This document shows, in pieces, positions 8,668-18,642 of a stretch of 64,000 bases of DNA. The notes under the pieces are model-generated. The model was given only the letters and a program-made list of their open reading frames with translations, did not search any database and was not told the DNA's origin. Numbering within the stretch: the first letter of the stretch is position 1; the number at the start of each line of letters is the position of its first letter. Source of the DNA: Clostridia bacterium UC5.1-1D2 (GTDB lineage: Bacteria; Bacillota; Clostridia; Lachnospirales; Lachnospiraceae); NCBI GenBank assembly GCA_001304855.1, contig BBZN01000002.1, positions 62,001 through 126,000 on the forward strand. Reading direction: 5' to 3'. Both the position numbers and the translations under genes were made by a program.

Positions 8668-8737
8668 TATGAGATTTTGTTTCCTCTAATTATCATTATA
8701 CTCTTATCGCATCACAATACAACTGTTTTATCTCATA
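8668..8737 (-). promoter_or_regulatory. Promoter of the XRE operon flanked by an inverted repeat
   Basis: Minus-strand -35 TTGTAT (8722-8717), 16-base spacer, -10 TATAAT (8700-8695). TATGAGAT (8668-8675) and its exact inverse ATCTCATA (8730-8737) sit on either side of the core promoter. They are natural candidate half-sites for the XRE protein. Confidence 0.55.
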
Positions 8738-9254
8738 TTTTATGATTTTTCATCTCTATTTTGCTTCATTCAGATTGTTATGATCAAATCTCAAATTTTA
8801 ATACATCCGGGGTTTAAATTACTATCGTTTTATCCTCCGCAGCCCCATCACACATTCTATTCCTATGAATTCCACCAAATTAGTGAACTTCATACATATT
8901 GCGTTATTTTTGTCACTTCAAGGCTCTAACCAAAAGTCAAATGGTGTAGTAGTGGTGTAGTAAGCGCCTTTTCTCTGTCGTGAAGCCATTGATTTTACTG
9001 GCTTTTCCGGGACTTTTAGGGATACTGCCATGACATACAAATATATCTTAATCATAGTATGACATTAGTTAGTCATTCGCCATATCTCCGCTTATATTTT
9101 GTATATAGAGTTTACAATAACATTTCTTAATTGGAACGATGCCTTGCCCAATGTCGGAATTCAATACTGCGCTTCAACTTTACACCATAAAAAATTTCAA
9201 GCCAGCCCACTAAACAGACCACACATGTTAAAACCAATGGGTTCGCCAGCTTTG
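8738..9254. other. 517-base stretch without a recognisable gene
   Basis: AT-rich sequence between the XRE operon promoter and the end of ilvN. Short frames here show no ribosome site or family motif. The only notable item is a short direct repetition, GGTGTAGTAGTGGTGTAGTA (8944-8963). No hairpin with a T run was seen. Confidence 0.4.
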
Positions 9255-9755
9255 TCATCGCTCTGTCATACTCAATGCTTCAACTGCAACACTTCCGCCG
9301 CGGGCAATTTCAATCCGATTGGGATAGCATTTTTCCATTAAAGCCATGAGGTCGTTATTTCGGTGTTCCGTCTGTACACTTTCAATCAATACCGTTGCTG
9401 TGGTATAGTCGATAACAGTTACATTGAATATTGATGCAATCCTGAATATTTCATCAATCTCCCTGTCTGAGCAGTCGTTAACTCTTACGAACATCAATTC
9501 TTTCATGTGGATAGCGATGTCGGTAAAATCCACCACCTTGATTACTTCCACGCTCCGGTTAAGCTGTTTTTTGACCTGCTCAAATGTTTTGTCATCACTT
9601 GTCAAACTGATTGTTATTCGGGAAACCGTCTTATCTTCGGTTGTGCCTACGGTTAAGCTGTCCAGATTGTAAGATTTTCCGGAAAACAATCCTGAAATTC
9701 CGGCAAGTACGCCTATATCATTTTCAACGAATAAACAGATCCATCTCTTTTTCAT
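9255..9755 (-). CDS. ilvN: Acetolactate synthase small (regulatory) subunit
   Basis: A 166-aa regulatory subunit with an N-terminal ACT domain (WICLFVENDIGVLAGISGLF) and a C-terminal domain typical of IlvN/IlvH (IFNVTVIDYTTATVLIE). It stabilises the catalytic subunit and gives valine feedback control. The start ATG 9755 lies one base after the ilvB stop (9757-9759), so the two are translationally coupled. The frame is intact and of normal length. Confidence 0.92.
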   Translation of the reverse strand: MKKRWICLFVENDIGVLAGISGLFSGKSYNLDSLTVGTTEDKTVSRITISLTSDDKTFEQVKKQLNRSVEVIKVVDFTDIAIHMKELMFVRVNDCSDREIDEIFRIASIFNVTVIDYTTATVLIESVQTEHRNNDLMALMEKCYPNRIEIARGGSVAVEALSMTER

Positions 9756-9756
9756 A

Positions 9757-11484
9757 TCACTTATCCCCGCTTTCCAAAATCATATCGTCAAGCGCGTTGC
9801 CAGGGGGAACAATCGGCATAACATTTGCCTCCCGCTCAATGATAAATTCGATGACAGTGGGCGCTTTTGGCGTGTTTTTAGCTATTTCCAATGCAGCTGC
9901 GATTTCTTTTTCCGAAGTTACGCGGATCCCTTTTGCACCATAGCTTTCTGCTAATCGGATAAAATCCGGCGTGTATTCCGGGCAGCAATCTGTTGGGGAT
10001 TTGCAGTTGTGGGGACAGTTCTTTCTATAGCGCATACAGGTGCCGGAATACCGCTTGTCAAAAAACATCTCCTGCCATTGTCTTACATTCCCCAGATAAC
10101 CATTGTTTAAGATGCAGATTGTTATAGGTAATTCGTAACAAACAGCAGTTGCCATTTCCTGTATATTCATCTGCATTCCACCGTCGCCGGAAATCACAAT
10201 AACATCTGTATCCGGATTTCCAATTTTAGCTCCTATGGCAGCCGGGAAACCATAACCCATAGTTCCTAAACCCCCGGAGGTAAGCAGCTGTTTCCCCTTG
10301 CCTAATTCAAGAAATTGGGTAGCCCATAATTGATTTTGTCCTACGTCTGAAGCAATAATCGCTTTATCAAAGGTATTGTTAATGGCGTTTATAATCTTTT
10401 GGGGCGTCAATCCCCGGGCTTTCATAGATAGAGGATATTGCCTTTTCCAGCTGCTGATTTCTTCCAGCCATTTCCGGGTGTCTAATGGCTGAGCCTTTTC
10501 GAGCAAAGCTGAAATGGCTTTTTAGCGTCGGCCACAATCGGAATGTCTACCGCTATATTTCTGGAAATAGAAGCGGGATCTATGTCAACATGAATCATCG
10601 TTGCATGAGTGGCAAAGGAGCCGGTTTTGCCCGTTATGCGGTCGTTGAATCTTGTTCCGATAGAAAAAGAACATCACAATTACCAATGGCTGTATTAGCC
10701 GCATAACTTCCGTGTATTCCGATATTTCCAATGTAGAGGTCATGGGTGGTGGGAATTGACCCTTTTCCCATAATGGTAGTGATGACGGGAACGCCTGTTG
10801 CTTCTGCAAGCTTAAGCATCTCATCCTGCGCATGGCTGATGCCCACGCCTCCGCCCACCAAGAATAGGGGTTTTTTCCATGATTCAACGCCTCTATGGCT
10901 TTTTTCAGTTGTCCGCCATGGACGGAAAGATTGGGTTTATATCCTCTGATTTCGATTTCTTTCGGGTATTCATCGCTTCCGTATTCCCGTTGGACATCTT
11001 TCGGCAAATCCACTACAACAACACCCGGTTTACCTGTTCTGGCAATATAAAAGGCTTTTTTAATAACCGCCGCCAAATCGCCGCGCTTGCGGACAGTAAC
11101 GGCATATTTACAGATGCTTCTTGTAATTCCCACTATATCCACTTCTTGAAAGGCGTCGTTGCCTATAAGCCCGGTAGGCACCTGCCCTGTAAAGCAGACT
11201 AAGGGAACACTGTCATAATTAGCCGTCGCAATTCCCGTTACTAAATTTGTGGCTCCTGGTCCGCTTGTAACTAAACACACGCCGGTTTTTCCGGTTGAAC
11301 GGGCGTAACCGTCTGCGGCATGGACTAAGCCCTGCTCGTGGCGTGGCAAAATAACGTCTATGTCATTTTCGCCGAAAAGGGCATTGAACAGGTCGATGGC
11401 CTGCCCTCCCGGATAAGCGAACAGAGTATCCGTCTGCTCAGCTTTAAGTGCTTTCACAAATAATTCCGCTCCTGTAATTAACAT
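9757..11484 (-). CDS. ilvB: Acetolactate synthase large (catalytic) subunit, three frame breaks
   Basis: ThDP-dependent enzyme that condenses two pyruvates (or pyruvate and 2-oxobutyrate) in branched-chain amino acid synthesis. The N-terminal domain starts [13 protein letters not shown] and carries the catalytic Glu in [16 protein letters not shown]. The ThDP-binding motif [14 protein letters not shown] is in the last third. Three single A/T losses split it: at T6 10871-10876, A5 10664-10668 and T5 10519-10523. Adding one base to each gives a continuous 575-aa protein of normal length. AAGGAGG lies 7 bases before ATG 11484. It is first in ilvB-ilvN, behind a tetR gene. Confidence 0.9.
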
Positions 11485-11533
11485 AATCTGCCTCCTTTGT
11501 AAGCGTGCGCTTGCTTGCATTTTTCTGTTGTAA

Positions 11534-11559
11534 AATGGTACTGAAAGTACAGTACCATT
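11534..11559. promoter_or_regulatory. 26-bp palindromic operator between tetR and ilvB
   Basis: AATGGTACTG (11534-11543) and CAGTACCATT (11550-11559) are perfect inverted arms with a 6-base centre. The site lies 50 bases before the ilvB start and just past the tetR stop. No T run follows, so an operator is likelier than a terminator. Size and symmetry suit a TetR dimer. Confidence 0.65.
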
Positions 11560-11567
11560 GCTTATCT

Positions 11568-12141
11568 TTAAGAAATTCCTTTTACAAATATCTCCGCACT
11601 GTTTTTGATATATTGCTTCTGCTCAAGACTGGTAAGCTCTTGTTTGAAAGACGATTTCAAAAAAGTGTAACCAAAGGTTGAGGAAAAAATAGTCATTGCC
11701 AAACTTTCAAAGTCCATATGTTTTATTTTTCCTAACTGCTCCATTTTTTCAAAATAGCTGATTAAAGAAGAAATAAATGCCTGTGGTATTTTCAAAATCA
11801 TCGGGGCAGTTTCATCATAAAGCTGGGGCGCCCTCAATCCAATGGACAGGTTTACAAAGTCGGGGGTAATCCGGTCCATATATTCTGTCATAAACATTTC
11901 CAAATCCGGTTGGAGTTCCCATACTACATTTTGGAATATCTCCGGGGTAACATTTGCACGCCATTTTTCCTGTGCAATGCCATTTAATACAATATCTTTT
12001 TTGTTTTTTGAATTTTCGGAATAAAGTACATTCATTTACTCCGGCTAAATGTGCTATGTCCTTTGTAGTGGTTGCAACATAGCCTTTGTCACGGATTAGA
12101 GACATTGTTGCGTCTATAATTTTCTGGCTTGTATCGTCCAT
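11568..12141 (-). CDS. TetR/AcrR-family regulator (one frame break)
   Basis: The N-terminal TetR helix-turn-helix (SLIRDKGYVATTTKDIAHLAGV, residues about 13-34, then ECTLFRKF) is followed by a helical ligand-binding domain of about 130 residues. One extra A in the A6 run at 12004-12009 breaks the frame inside the recognition helix; five As give RKFKNKKDIV. The reconstructed protein has 190 aa. GGAGG lies 5 bases before ATG 12141. It faces the same way as ilvBN, with the 26-bp palindrome between them. It therefore probably controls ilvBN, although effector and direction of control are unknown. Confidence 0.8.
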
Positions 12142-12300
12142 CGTTACCTCCATGCAAGTGCTTGCTATCATTCTATTCCTTTGAACAGCATTTGTCAAGA
12201 GGAAGGGCGGGAATAGATGGCTGTCCCCCGGGGCTGACGGAAGGCAGAGCCTGGACAGGCCCTGGCAGGCAGTAAAGGCATGTAAGGGTACAAGGATAAA

Positions 12301-12310
12301 TTAGGTCTAA
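12301..12310. promoter_or_regulatory. Candidate GntR/FCD operator, copy 1 (TTAGGTCTAA)
   Basis: A TTAG-NN-CTAA half-palindrome preceded by AAA and followed by TCA. Copy 2 at 12451-12460 is its exact reverse complement. The copies lie 150 bases apart, upstream of dctP, in an otherwise gene-free stretch (12142-12517). Confidence 0.4.
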
Positions 12311-12450
12311 TCATAAAGAGGGAGGAGTTAAAAAATCAGGAAAAACCGCGACGCTTATAAAATATATACAAAAATTCACAAAATATTTCGGATAATTTTA
12401 ACATAGACATAAAAAAATAGAAAGATATAATTAAAATTCAATCAAAAAAA

Positions 12451-12460
12451 TTAGACCTAA
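12451..12460. promoter_or_regulatory. Candidate GntR/FCD operator, copy 2 (TTAGACCTAA)
   Basis: Reverse complement of copy 1 at 12301-12310. It lies 57 bases before the dctP start, where a repressor bound downstream of the start site could block the TRAP operon. The likely protein is the GntR/FCD regulator at the operon's end (16911-17594). Confidence 0.4.
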
Positions 12461-12517
12461 TTTTGAGAAATCACACAGGTCGGGGACAAAACATCGGAAA
12501 AGAAAAGGAGAGTTCTT

Positions 12518-13608
12518 ATGAAATCAAGAAAAATCATGGCATTGTTCTGTTGTGCGGCGTTGGCTGCGGGTATGACCGGCTGCGGCGGCTCAAATTCCGG
12601 GACGCCGGCGGCTTCGGCAGCGTCCGCAGATGCTGCAAAAAAGGCTGATTCAGGGGAGAAGAGCAGTGATGCTGCGCCGGAGGCGGCAGCGGAGGAAAAA
12701 ACCTTCAATCTTGATCTGGCCACTGCCTATGCGGCAGACGGACCTGCGGGACAGGCGCTGGAGCAGTTTGTGGCAGATGTGGCGGAAAAGTCGGGCGGCA
12801 CTCTCAATATCAGCCTTTTTACGGACGGTACGCTGGGCAGCGCTTCCGACAACTATTCTTCCGTGGCAAGCGGTGACCTGGATATGGCTATGACGGGACT
12901 GGAGGGGCTGGATCTCTATGCGCCTGAATATACCTTTCTGGACTGCCCCTTCCTTATGAAAGATGAGGCCCACCAGAAGGCTCTTCTTGAAAGCGGAATC
13001 GGAGATAAACTAAAGGAGCGATATGAGGAGAACGGTTTTGTAACACTGGGATGGCATAGCAGGGATATCCGCGAGCTGGCTTCCAATAAGGAGGTAAAGA
13101 CTCCGGCCGATGTGGCAGGATTGAAGCTCCGGCTGCCGGGGATGACCGTATATGTGGACACATGGAGCGCGCTGAATGTTAGTTCCACTACCGTTGCCAT
13201 GAGCGAGTTGTACACGGCCCTTCAGACAAAGGTGGCGGAAGCCTGCGAGGGCGGCTACGAGCAGATGAATACCCTGAAGCTTATGAAGTGCAGAAGAATA
13301 TTGCAGAGACGGATCATGTGTACGAATTCGTGGGACTCTTTATCAATAAGGATTTATATGAGTCCATGAGCGAAAACCAGAGACAGGTCTTAAGCGACTG
13401 TGCAGCCAAGAGCCTTGCGGACGCGGATCAGCTGGCTAAGGACAGCAGGGAGCAGTATAAGAACGACTGCCTGGAGGGCGGCATGACGCTGGTGGACGTG
13501 GATCGGGACGCTTTCCGGGACGCGCTTAATGACTATTATCAAAAGCAGTTTGAGACAAAATGGACGGTGACTACATACGACGAGGTTATGAGCTATGCCG
13601 GGCAGTGA
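12518..13608 (+). CDS. dctP: TRAP transporter substrate-binding lipoprotein DctP (one frame break)
   Basis: Solute receptor of a tripartite ATP-independent transporter, anchored as a lipoprotein. The signal peptide ends in the lipobox MTGC (about residue 20). A Ser/Ala/Asp/Glu-rich linker follows, then the DctP fold with VKTPADVAGLKLRLPGM and MSELYTALQTKVAEACEG. One T is missing at 13281-13282; restored, the protein reads TLKLYEVQKNIAETDHVYEF and continues to 13608 (about 363 aa). AAGGAGAG precedes ATG 12518. It leads the operon dctP-dctQ-dctM-dehydratase-GntR. The linked dehydratase suggests a sugar acid as substrate. Confidence 0.88.
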
Positions 13609-13815
13609 GCCGGCAGTCCCTTTTACCGGCGGGAATCACCGGCGCAGCGTGAGGAACAGAAACTTATGAGTTAAGGCGTGCAGGAAACGTTGCTTTTGCC
13701 GTATTCCCGCCGCCCCATGGCGGCTGAGGGAACGCATTTTTCAAACACGCCCTATGGCCGGGACACAGGACGAATGTCCTTTGTTCCCGTCTGCTTTGTT
13801 AGGAGAATTTTTGTC

Positions 13816-14357
13816 ATGTTAAAAAAACTTGCACACTGGTATCTAAAGATAGTGGAGACAATCTGCGTCTTACTACTTGTACTTATTCTGCTCTGCATGT
13901 GCATCCAGATTTCCTGCCGCATTTTTACCATCGGGCAGAACTTCACGGAAGAACTCTCCAGGCTCAGCTTCAGCCTTCTGATTTTCTGGGCGCTCCCCTG
14001 GCCTTGACGGAAGGGGCGGATATTGCAGTGGATATGGTTGTGAACATGCTCCCCCAGGGAGTCCAGAGAGCCATCGGATTTCTGGTCAATATTCTGACGG
14101 CTGTGTTCAGCGTTCTGTGTATCCGAAGCCTTGTCACCTTTACGGGCAGCAATCAGGGAGTTACAGCGGTTTCCATGGTCTGGATTAAGATGAATTGGCT
14201 GTACTATGCTTTTATGTTTTCCTTTGCCTGCATGTTTGTGGTGTCCCTTATCAAGGCCGCTGCGGTTATAGCCGGAAAACCCCAGACAATGGATATCAAC
14301 GCAAAAGCAAAAGGGGAGGCCCTGCAGGAGGAGAAGGAGGTTGATTTAGGAATATGA
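13816..14357 (+). CDS. dctQ: TRAP transporter small membrane subunit DctQ (one frame break)
   Basis: Small membrane subunit, four-helix DctQ type. The N-terminus MLKKLAHWYLKIVETICVLL opens the first helix, and the characteristic FTEELSRLSFSLLIF leads into the second. One C is missing near 13986 (restored: IFLGAPLALTEGADIAVDMV). The protein is then 180 aa and ends in a charged tail. Its TGA overlaps the dctM ATG (ATGA, 14354-14357), so the two subunits are coupled. The 200 bases between dctP and dctQ contain imperfect hairpins but no gene. Confidence 0.85.
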
Positions 14358-15644
14358 AGCTCATCATCGTTGTAATTTTAATTTGTATGCTGGCATTGTT
14401 CCTGTTAAAGGTTCCGGTGTACATCAGCATGGCCCTCACCGCTGCGCTCTGATGCTTGCCACTACAGGAATGAAATGGAGCATTCTCAGCCAGTATCTCT
14501 ATACGGGAACCAACTCCTTTACCCTTCTGGCGATCCCTCTTTTCCTTTTGGCTGCAAAGCTTATGAACACAGGAGCATCACCAGGAAGCTGTTCGCCTTC
14601 TGCATGAAGGTGGTGGGCTGGCTGCCCGGAGGGCTGGGCCATGTGAATATCCTCTCCAGCGTTATCTTTGCAGGCATGTCCGGCACTGCGGTGTCAGATG
14701 CAGGAGGCCTGGGCGCAATTGAAATCAAAGCTATGAACGAGAACGGTTTTGACAATGATTTTTCCTGCTGCGTCACTGCCGCTTCCTCCACCCTGGGCCC
14801 CATTATACCCCCAAGCATTCCGCTGGTAGTGTATGCCACCGTATCCGGCGCGTCTGTGGGGGCCCTGTTTATGGCAGGCATTGTTCCCGGAATTGTGATG
14901 GCTCTGATTATGATGGCGGTAGTTACCGTCTATGCGGTAAAGCGCCATTATCCCAGAACCAAATTTCCCACTGCAAAGGAATTTTTCCATGCGCTGAAGG
15001 AAGGATTTCTTCCTCTGATGGCGCCTTTTATTCTTCTGGTAGGTATCTACGGCGGCGTATTTACCCCTACGGAAAGCGCCGCTATTGTGGTGATTTACAG
15101 TCTGATTCTGGATGTGTTTGTCTACCGGGAGCTGACCATGAAGAAGTTCATTGCAATACTCAGGGAGACAGTGAGAGACTCTCTTACAATTGCGCTGATT
15201 ATAGCAGGAGCCACCTTTTTTGGCTACGTGGCCACCAGGGCGAAAATTCCCCAGATGATCCTTGCCTCCATGACCAGCGTTGTGTCAAGCAAGTTTACCC
15301 TGCTGATTATTATCAATGTATTCCTGCTGATTATCGGCTGCTTTCTGGAGACTGCATCTGCCATTACCATTGTGGTGCCTCTGATTCTGCCCCTTCTGGC
15401 AGCCTACGATATCAACCTTACCCAATTCGGCATTGTCATGGTGCTGAATCTGATGATCGGCCTTTTGACGCCTCCCTTCGGATTGGTGCTCTTCGTTATC
15501 AGTAAGATCGGCAACATCAGCATCGGAAGATTTTCAAAGGCTCTGGTTCCATGGCTGGGCGCTCTGGTGGCCGCTTTGCTGTTGGTTACATTTATACCCG
15601 AATTAAGTCTGTGGTTCCCCACGCTTCTTGGAATGAGCGTGTGA
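14354..15644 (+). CDS. dctM: TRAP transporter large permease DctM (two frame breaks)
   Basis: Large membrane permease that moves the substrate with sodium ions. It begins MKLIIVVILICMLALFLLKV and contains the family hallmark GMSGTAVSDAGGLG and STLGPIIPPSIPLVVYA. About a dozen membrane helices follow. Frames break near 14447-14450 and 14573-14575, each explained by one missing base. Reconstructed length is about 430 aa, the DctM norm. It overlaps dctQ by 4 bases. Confidence 0.87.
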
Positions 15645-15693
15645 TACGCTTCCGGCGCAAATATTTAATATTAAGAAAGTTGAGAATTACACC

Positions 15694-16865
15694 ATGAAGA
15701 TCACAGCGGTAAAAGGAATTCCACTGGGCTGTGCCTGCTCCCCCATCGGCGACGCTCTTTCAACGTCCGCCGCAAGGCAGGCGCTCCTGATTAAAATAGA
15801 AACAGACACGGAACTTATGGGAATCGGAGAGGCGTTTACCTTCGGCGCGCCCCTGGCTGTCATGAAACACATTGTGGAGATGCAGCTGGCTCCCATGCTC
15901 ACCGGGCAGGATCCCGCCCATATCGAAAAACTGTGGAACACCATGTACTGGCGGACCATTGCCCACGGCCGGAGAGGCCTGGTTATGGGGGCAATCAGCG
16001 GCGTTGATATAGCGCTGTGGGATTTACTTGGGAAAATGTCCCATATGCCTGTATATAAGCTGCTGGGCGCGTGCTGCCACAAGGTTCCAACCTATGCCAG
16101 CGGCGGCTTCTATGCTCCGGATAAAGGAATAGACGGACTCAGGGCAGAGCTGGAAGGATATATGAAACAGGGCTACAAAGACGCTAAAATTAAGATAGGG
16201 CGCAACCTGGAACGGCCCGGCTCCCCCCTGCGGTATATGGCAAATCAGGCCTGGAGCGTAACGGAGGAGGAGGACATAAAACGGATGGAGACGGCCAGGG
16301 AGATCCTGGGCCGTGGAAGGATGGTTTCAGACGCCAATGCCTCCTGGGATTCCTGCACTGCCCTCCGAATGGGAAAGGAGCTGGACCGGCTTAAGGTCTG
16401 CTGGCTGGAGGAACCCCTTCCCTTTGAGGATTTGGAAGGCCTGCAGCGCATTTCCAGAGAGCTGCCCCATATTCAGATTGCCGGGTGCGAGACGCAGCAG
16501 GGACTTAAGAATTTTGAAACTATGGTTAAAATGGACGCTGTGGATATACTTCAGCCGGACATCGGGTGGGCCGGAGGATTTACGGAGTGCCGCAAAATCG
16601 GCGCTATGGGAGAGGCCGCCGGAAGGAAAATCTCTTTGCACTGCTTCGGTTCAGCCGTTCTTTTCGGGGCCAGCCTTCATCTGGCGGCTTCTATGGCCAA
16701 CACGGAGATGATGGAGTCCGAGGAAAATCCAATCCCCTGAAAGAGGATATAACCACAGCTCCCTTTGAGGCGGACGGATCCATGAACTTTTATGTTCCAC
16801 AGGGGGATGGATTGGGCCTTGAACTGGACTGGACGAAGATGGAAAAATATACTATAATGTTGTAA
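15694..16865 (+). CDS. Mandelate racemase/enolase-superfamily sugar-acid dehydratase (one frame break)
   Basis: TIM-barrel enzyme that abstracts the alpha proton of a carboxylate sugar. Visible: N-terminal capping domain, the KxK lysine pair in KDAKIKIG (about residue 165), metal ligands Asp in VSDANASWD, Glu in WLEEPLPFED and Glu in CETQQG, DILQPDIGWAGG, and the His of LHCFGS. One G is missing at 16722-16723, just before the C-terminal 43 residues. Reconstructed length is 390 aa. Within the superfamily it is closest to galactonate/altronate-type dehydratases; the exact substrate cannot be read. It lies between the TRAP transporter and a GntR regulator, so it probably handles the imported sugar acid. 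Confidence 0.82.
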
Positions 16866-16910
16866 AATAAGGAAAATATCCGTTTGCAGGATACAGGGAG
16901 AGTGAGAACC

Positions 16911-17594
16911 ATGGGACAGCGGCATGAAGGAACGGAATTGCTTGCAGATGAGGTTGCACAGAAAATTAAGGCGAAAATCCAGAACCAACAGTACAAACCG
17001 GGGGACCGCCTCACGGTGCGTCTGCTGTGCGAGGAGTTTGGAACCAGTGAAACCCCGGTAAAGCAGGCCCTGAACCAGCTGGTCACCACCGGCCTGGTTG
17101 TGTCCGTACCAAAATGCGGCATGCGGGTGCGCACCTTTAAATTCCAGGATATGAAGGATAACTGGGAAGCCCGCCTGATGATCGAACAGTTCTGTGCCCT
17201 TCCGGCAGTGGAGCGTGCGCGGCATGATGAGGAGTTTGTCCGGGGAATGCAGGAGATACTCACCATATCTAACGGGGAATACGAGAAGTGTATCTCCGAT
17301 TACACAAAGGAGAATTTTAATGTCCTCCACGAGCATGACCGCCTGCTCCATACGGAGTTGGTAAAATGCTGCCGGAATCAGCAGATTATGGATATGTACA
17401 ACAGTCTCAACGCCCACGCCGGAATGTTCGCGGGCTATGGCTGTCATACGCCTGAATCCCTGCGGCAGGTTCAGAGGCAGCATTCAGAGATCGTAAACCA
17501 GCTTTTTCTGTGCGATGTGGAAGGGCTGAAGCGGGCGCTGGAACAGCATATTTACTCTACGATTCAAATATACCGCTCGGCCTGGAACGAGTAG
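16911..17594 (+). CDS. GntR-family regulator with FCD effector domain
   Basis: A 227-aa regulator with an N-terminal winged helix (RLTVRLLCEEFGTSETPVKQ, then ALNQLVTTGLV) and an all-helical FCD domain whose metal/ligand histidines include HEHDRLLHTEL and a later H in QRQHSEIV. ATG 16911 has GGGAGAG upstream; TTG 16884 is possible. It ends the TRAP/dehydratase operon and probably represses it when the sugar acid is absent. It is convergent with the histidine kinase gene, with 5 bases between the stops and no terminator. Confidence 0.85.
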   Translation: MGQRHEGTELLADEVAQKIKAKIQNQQYKPGDRLTVRLLCEEFGTSETPVKQALNQLVTTGLVVSVPKCGMRVRTFKFQDMKDNWEARLMIEQFCALPAVERARHDEEFVRGMQEILTISNGEYEKCISDYTKENFNVLHEHDRLLHTELVKCCRNQQIMDMYNSLNAHAGMFAGYGCHTPESLRQVQRQHSEIVNQLFLCDVEGLKRALEQHIYSTIQIYRSAWNE

Positions 17595-17599
17595 GGGCA

Positions 17600-18642
17600 T
17601 TACGGAAGGATCACTGTAAAAGTACTCCCGAATCCGTCCTCGCTGCGGACGGTGATCCTTCCCCCGTGGAGCTCCACAATTTTTTTGACCACGGTAAGCC
17701 CCAGCCCGTTGCCCTCTTCGGTATGGGAGGTATCCCCCTGATAGAACCGTTCAAAAATCCGTTCCTCCGTTTCCCTGGACATGCCGCAGCCGTTGTCCAT
17801 AATCTGAAATACCATTTTATCCATTTGCTTCTGAAGTTTCAGCCGGATCTTCCCTTTCTCCGGGGAAATTTGATAGCATTATCGATCAGATTAATCCACA
17901 CCTGGTTTAACAGGCTCTTATTTCCGTAATAATCTAATTCATCCATGTCTATAATCAGAGACAGTTCCTTTTTCTGCCATTTTGATTCCAGCAACAGAAC
18001 AGACTGCCGGATCTCCTCCGACAGGTTAAAGGATTTCATATCGCTGAGAATGCTTAAATTTTCTATTTTTGACAGGTTCAGCACATTGGACGACAGCTGG
18101 GCCAGGCGGTTGGATTCATGGATAATGATATCCAGATATTCATTCCGCTCCGTTGGAGTGAGATCCGGGCTTTTCAGAAGCTTGGCAAACCCTCTGAGGG
18201 ATACGATGGGGGTTTTAAACTCATGGGAAAAATTGTTGATAAAGTCGGAGCGCAGAAGCTCCGTATTCTCCAGCTCCTGGGCCATCCGGTTAAAGCTCTC
18301 GGAGAGGCGGACGAACTCCTCCGTGGTATCCAGATGAATCCGTACATGAAAATTTCCCTGGGCAAGCTGGTTTATGGCTTCTATCAGTAAGCGGATCGGC
18401 TTTAACGGGATTCGGCTTACCAAAATAGCAAGTCCGGTTCCCACAAAGGCGCTCAAAACGGCCAGCAGAGGAATGGGACGCCACAGCTGGGGAACCGGCA
18501 CGTTTACCTGCAGCCAGAACCTCCAGTAGGCGTACATTAACAGCCCCTGAAGAGACATGATGGTCAGCATAATGAGAAAAATAGACACGGTAAATATAAG
18601 GGATATAGTCCTCAAAGGTTTTTTGTTCTGTTTGATATTCAT
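17600..18642 (-). CDS. Membrane sensor histidine kinase (one frame break)
   Basis: Two N-terminal membrane helices (about residues 12-36 and 57-76) enclose a short outside loop of about 20 residues. HAMP follows (77-130), then HisKA with NFSHEFKTP (phospho-acceptor His140), then an HATPase domain with N box NLIDNAIKF, G1 DNGCGMS and G2 GNGLGLTVVKKI. One T is missing in TTT (complement of 17866-17868), splitting N and G boxes; restored it reads KFSPEKGKIRL. Reconstructed length is 347 aa. Its ATG overlaps the regulator stop by 4 bases. The tiny loop suggests sensing within the membrane, as in kinases that watch envelope stress or peptides. Confidence 0.88.

Noticed and set aside
8930-9000. Repeated GTGTAGTAGTG sequence as a recombinase end or attachment site
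   Set aside because: Only a short reading (TTTTPFDFWLEP on the minus strand) and no integrase gene or second copy in the window. Not enough to call a mobile element.
11485-11567. T-box leader before ilvB
   Set aside because: The 83-base gap is too short and has no T-box core sequence; only the TetR-type palindrome is present.
14354-14600. Programmed frameshifting in dctM
   Set aside because: Two breaks of the same kind as in dozens of other genes here, with no slippery heptamer and stem identified. A sequencing indel is the simpler reading.
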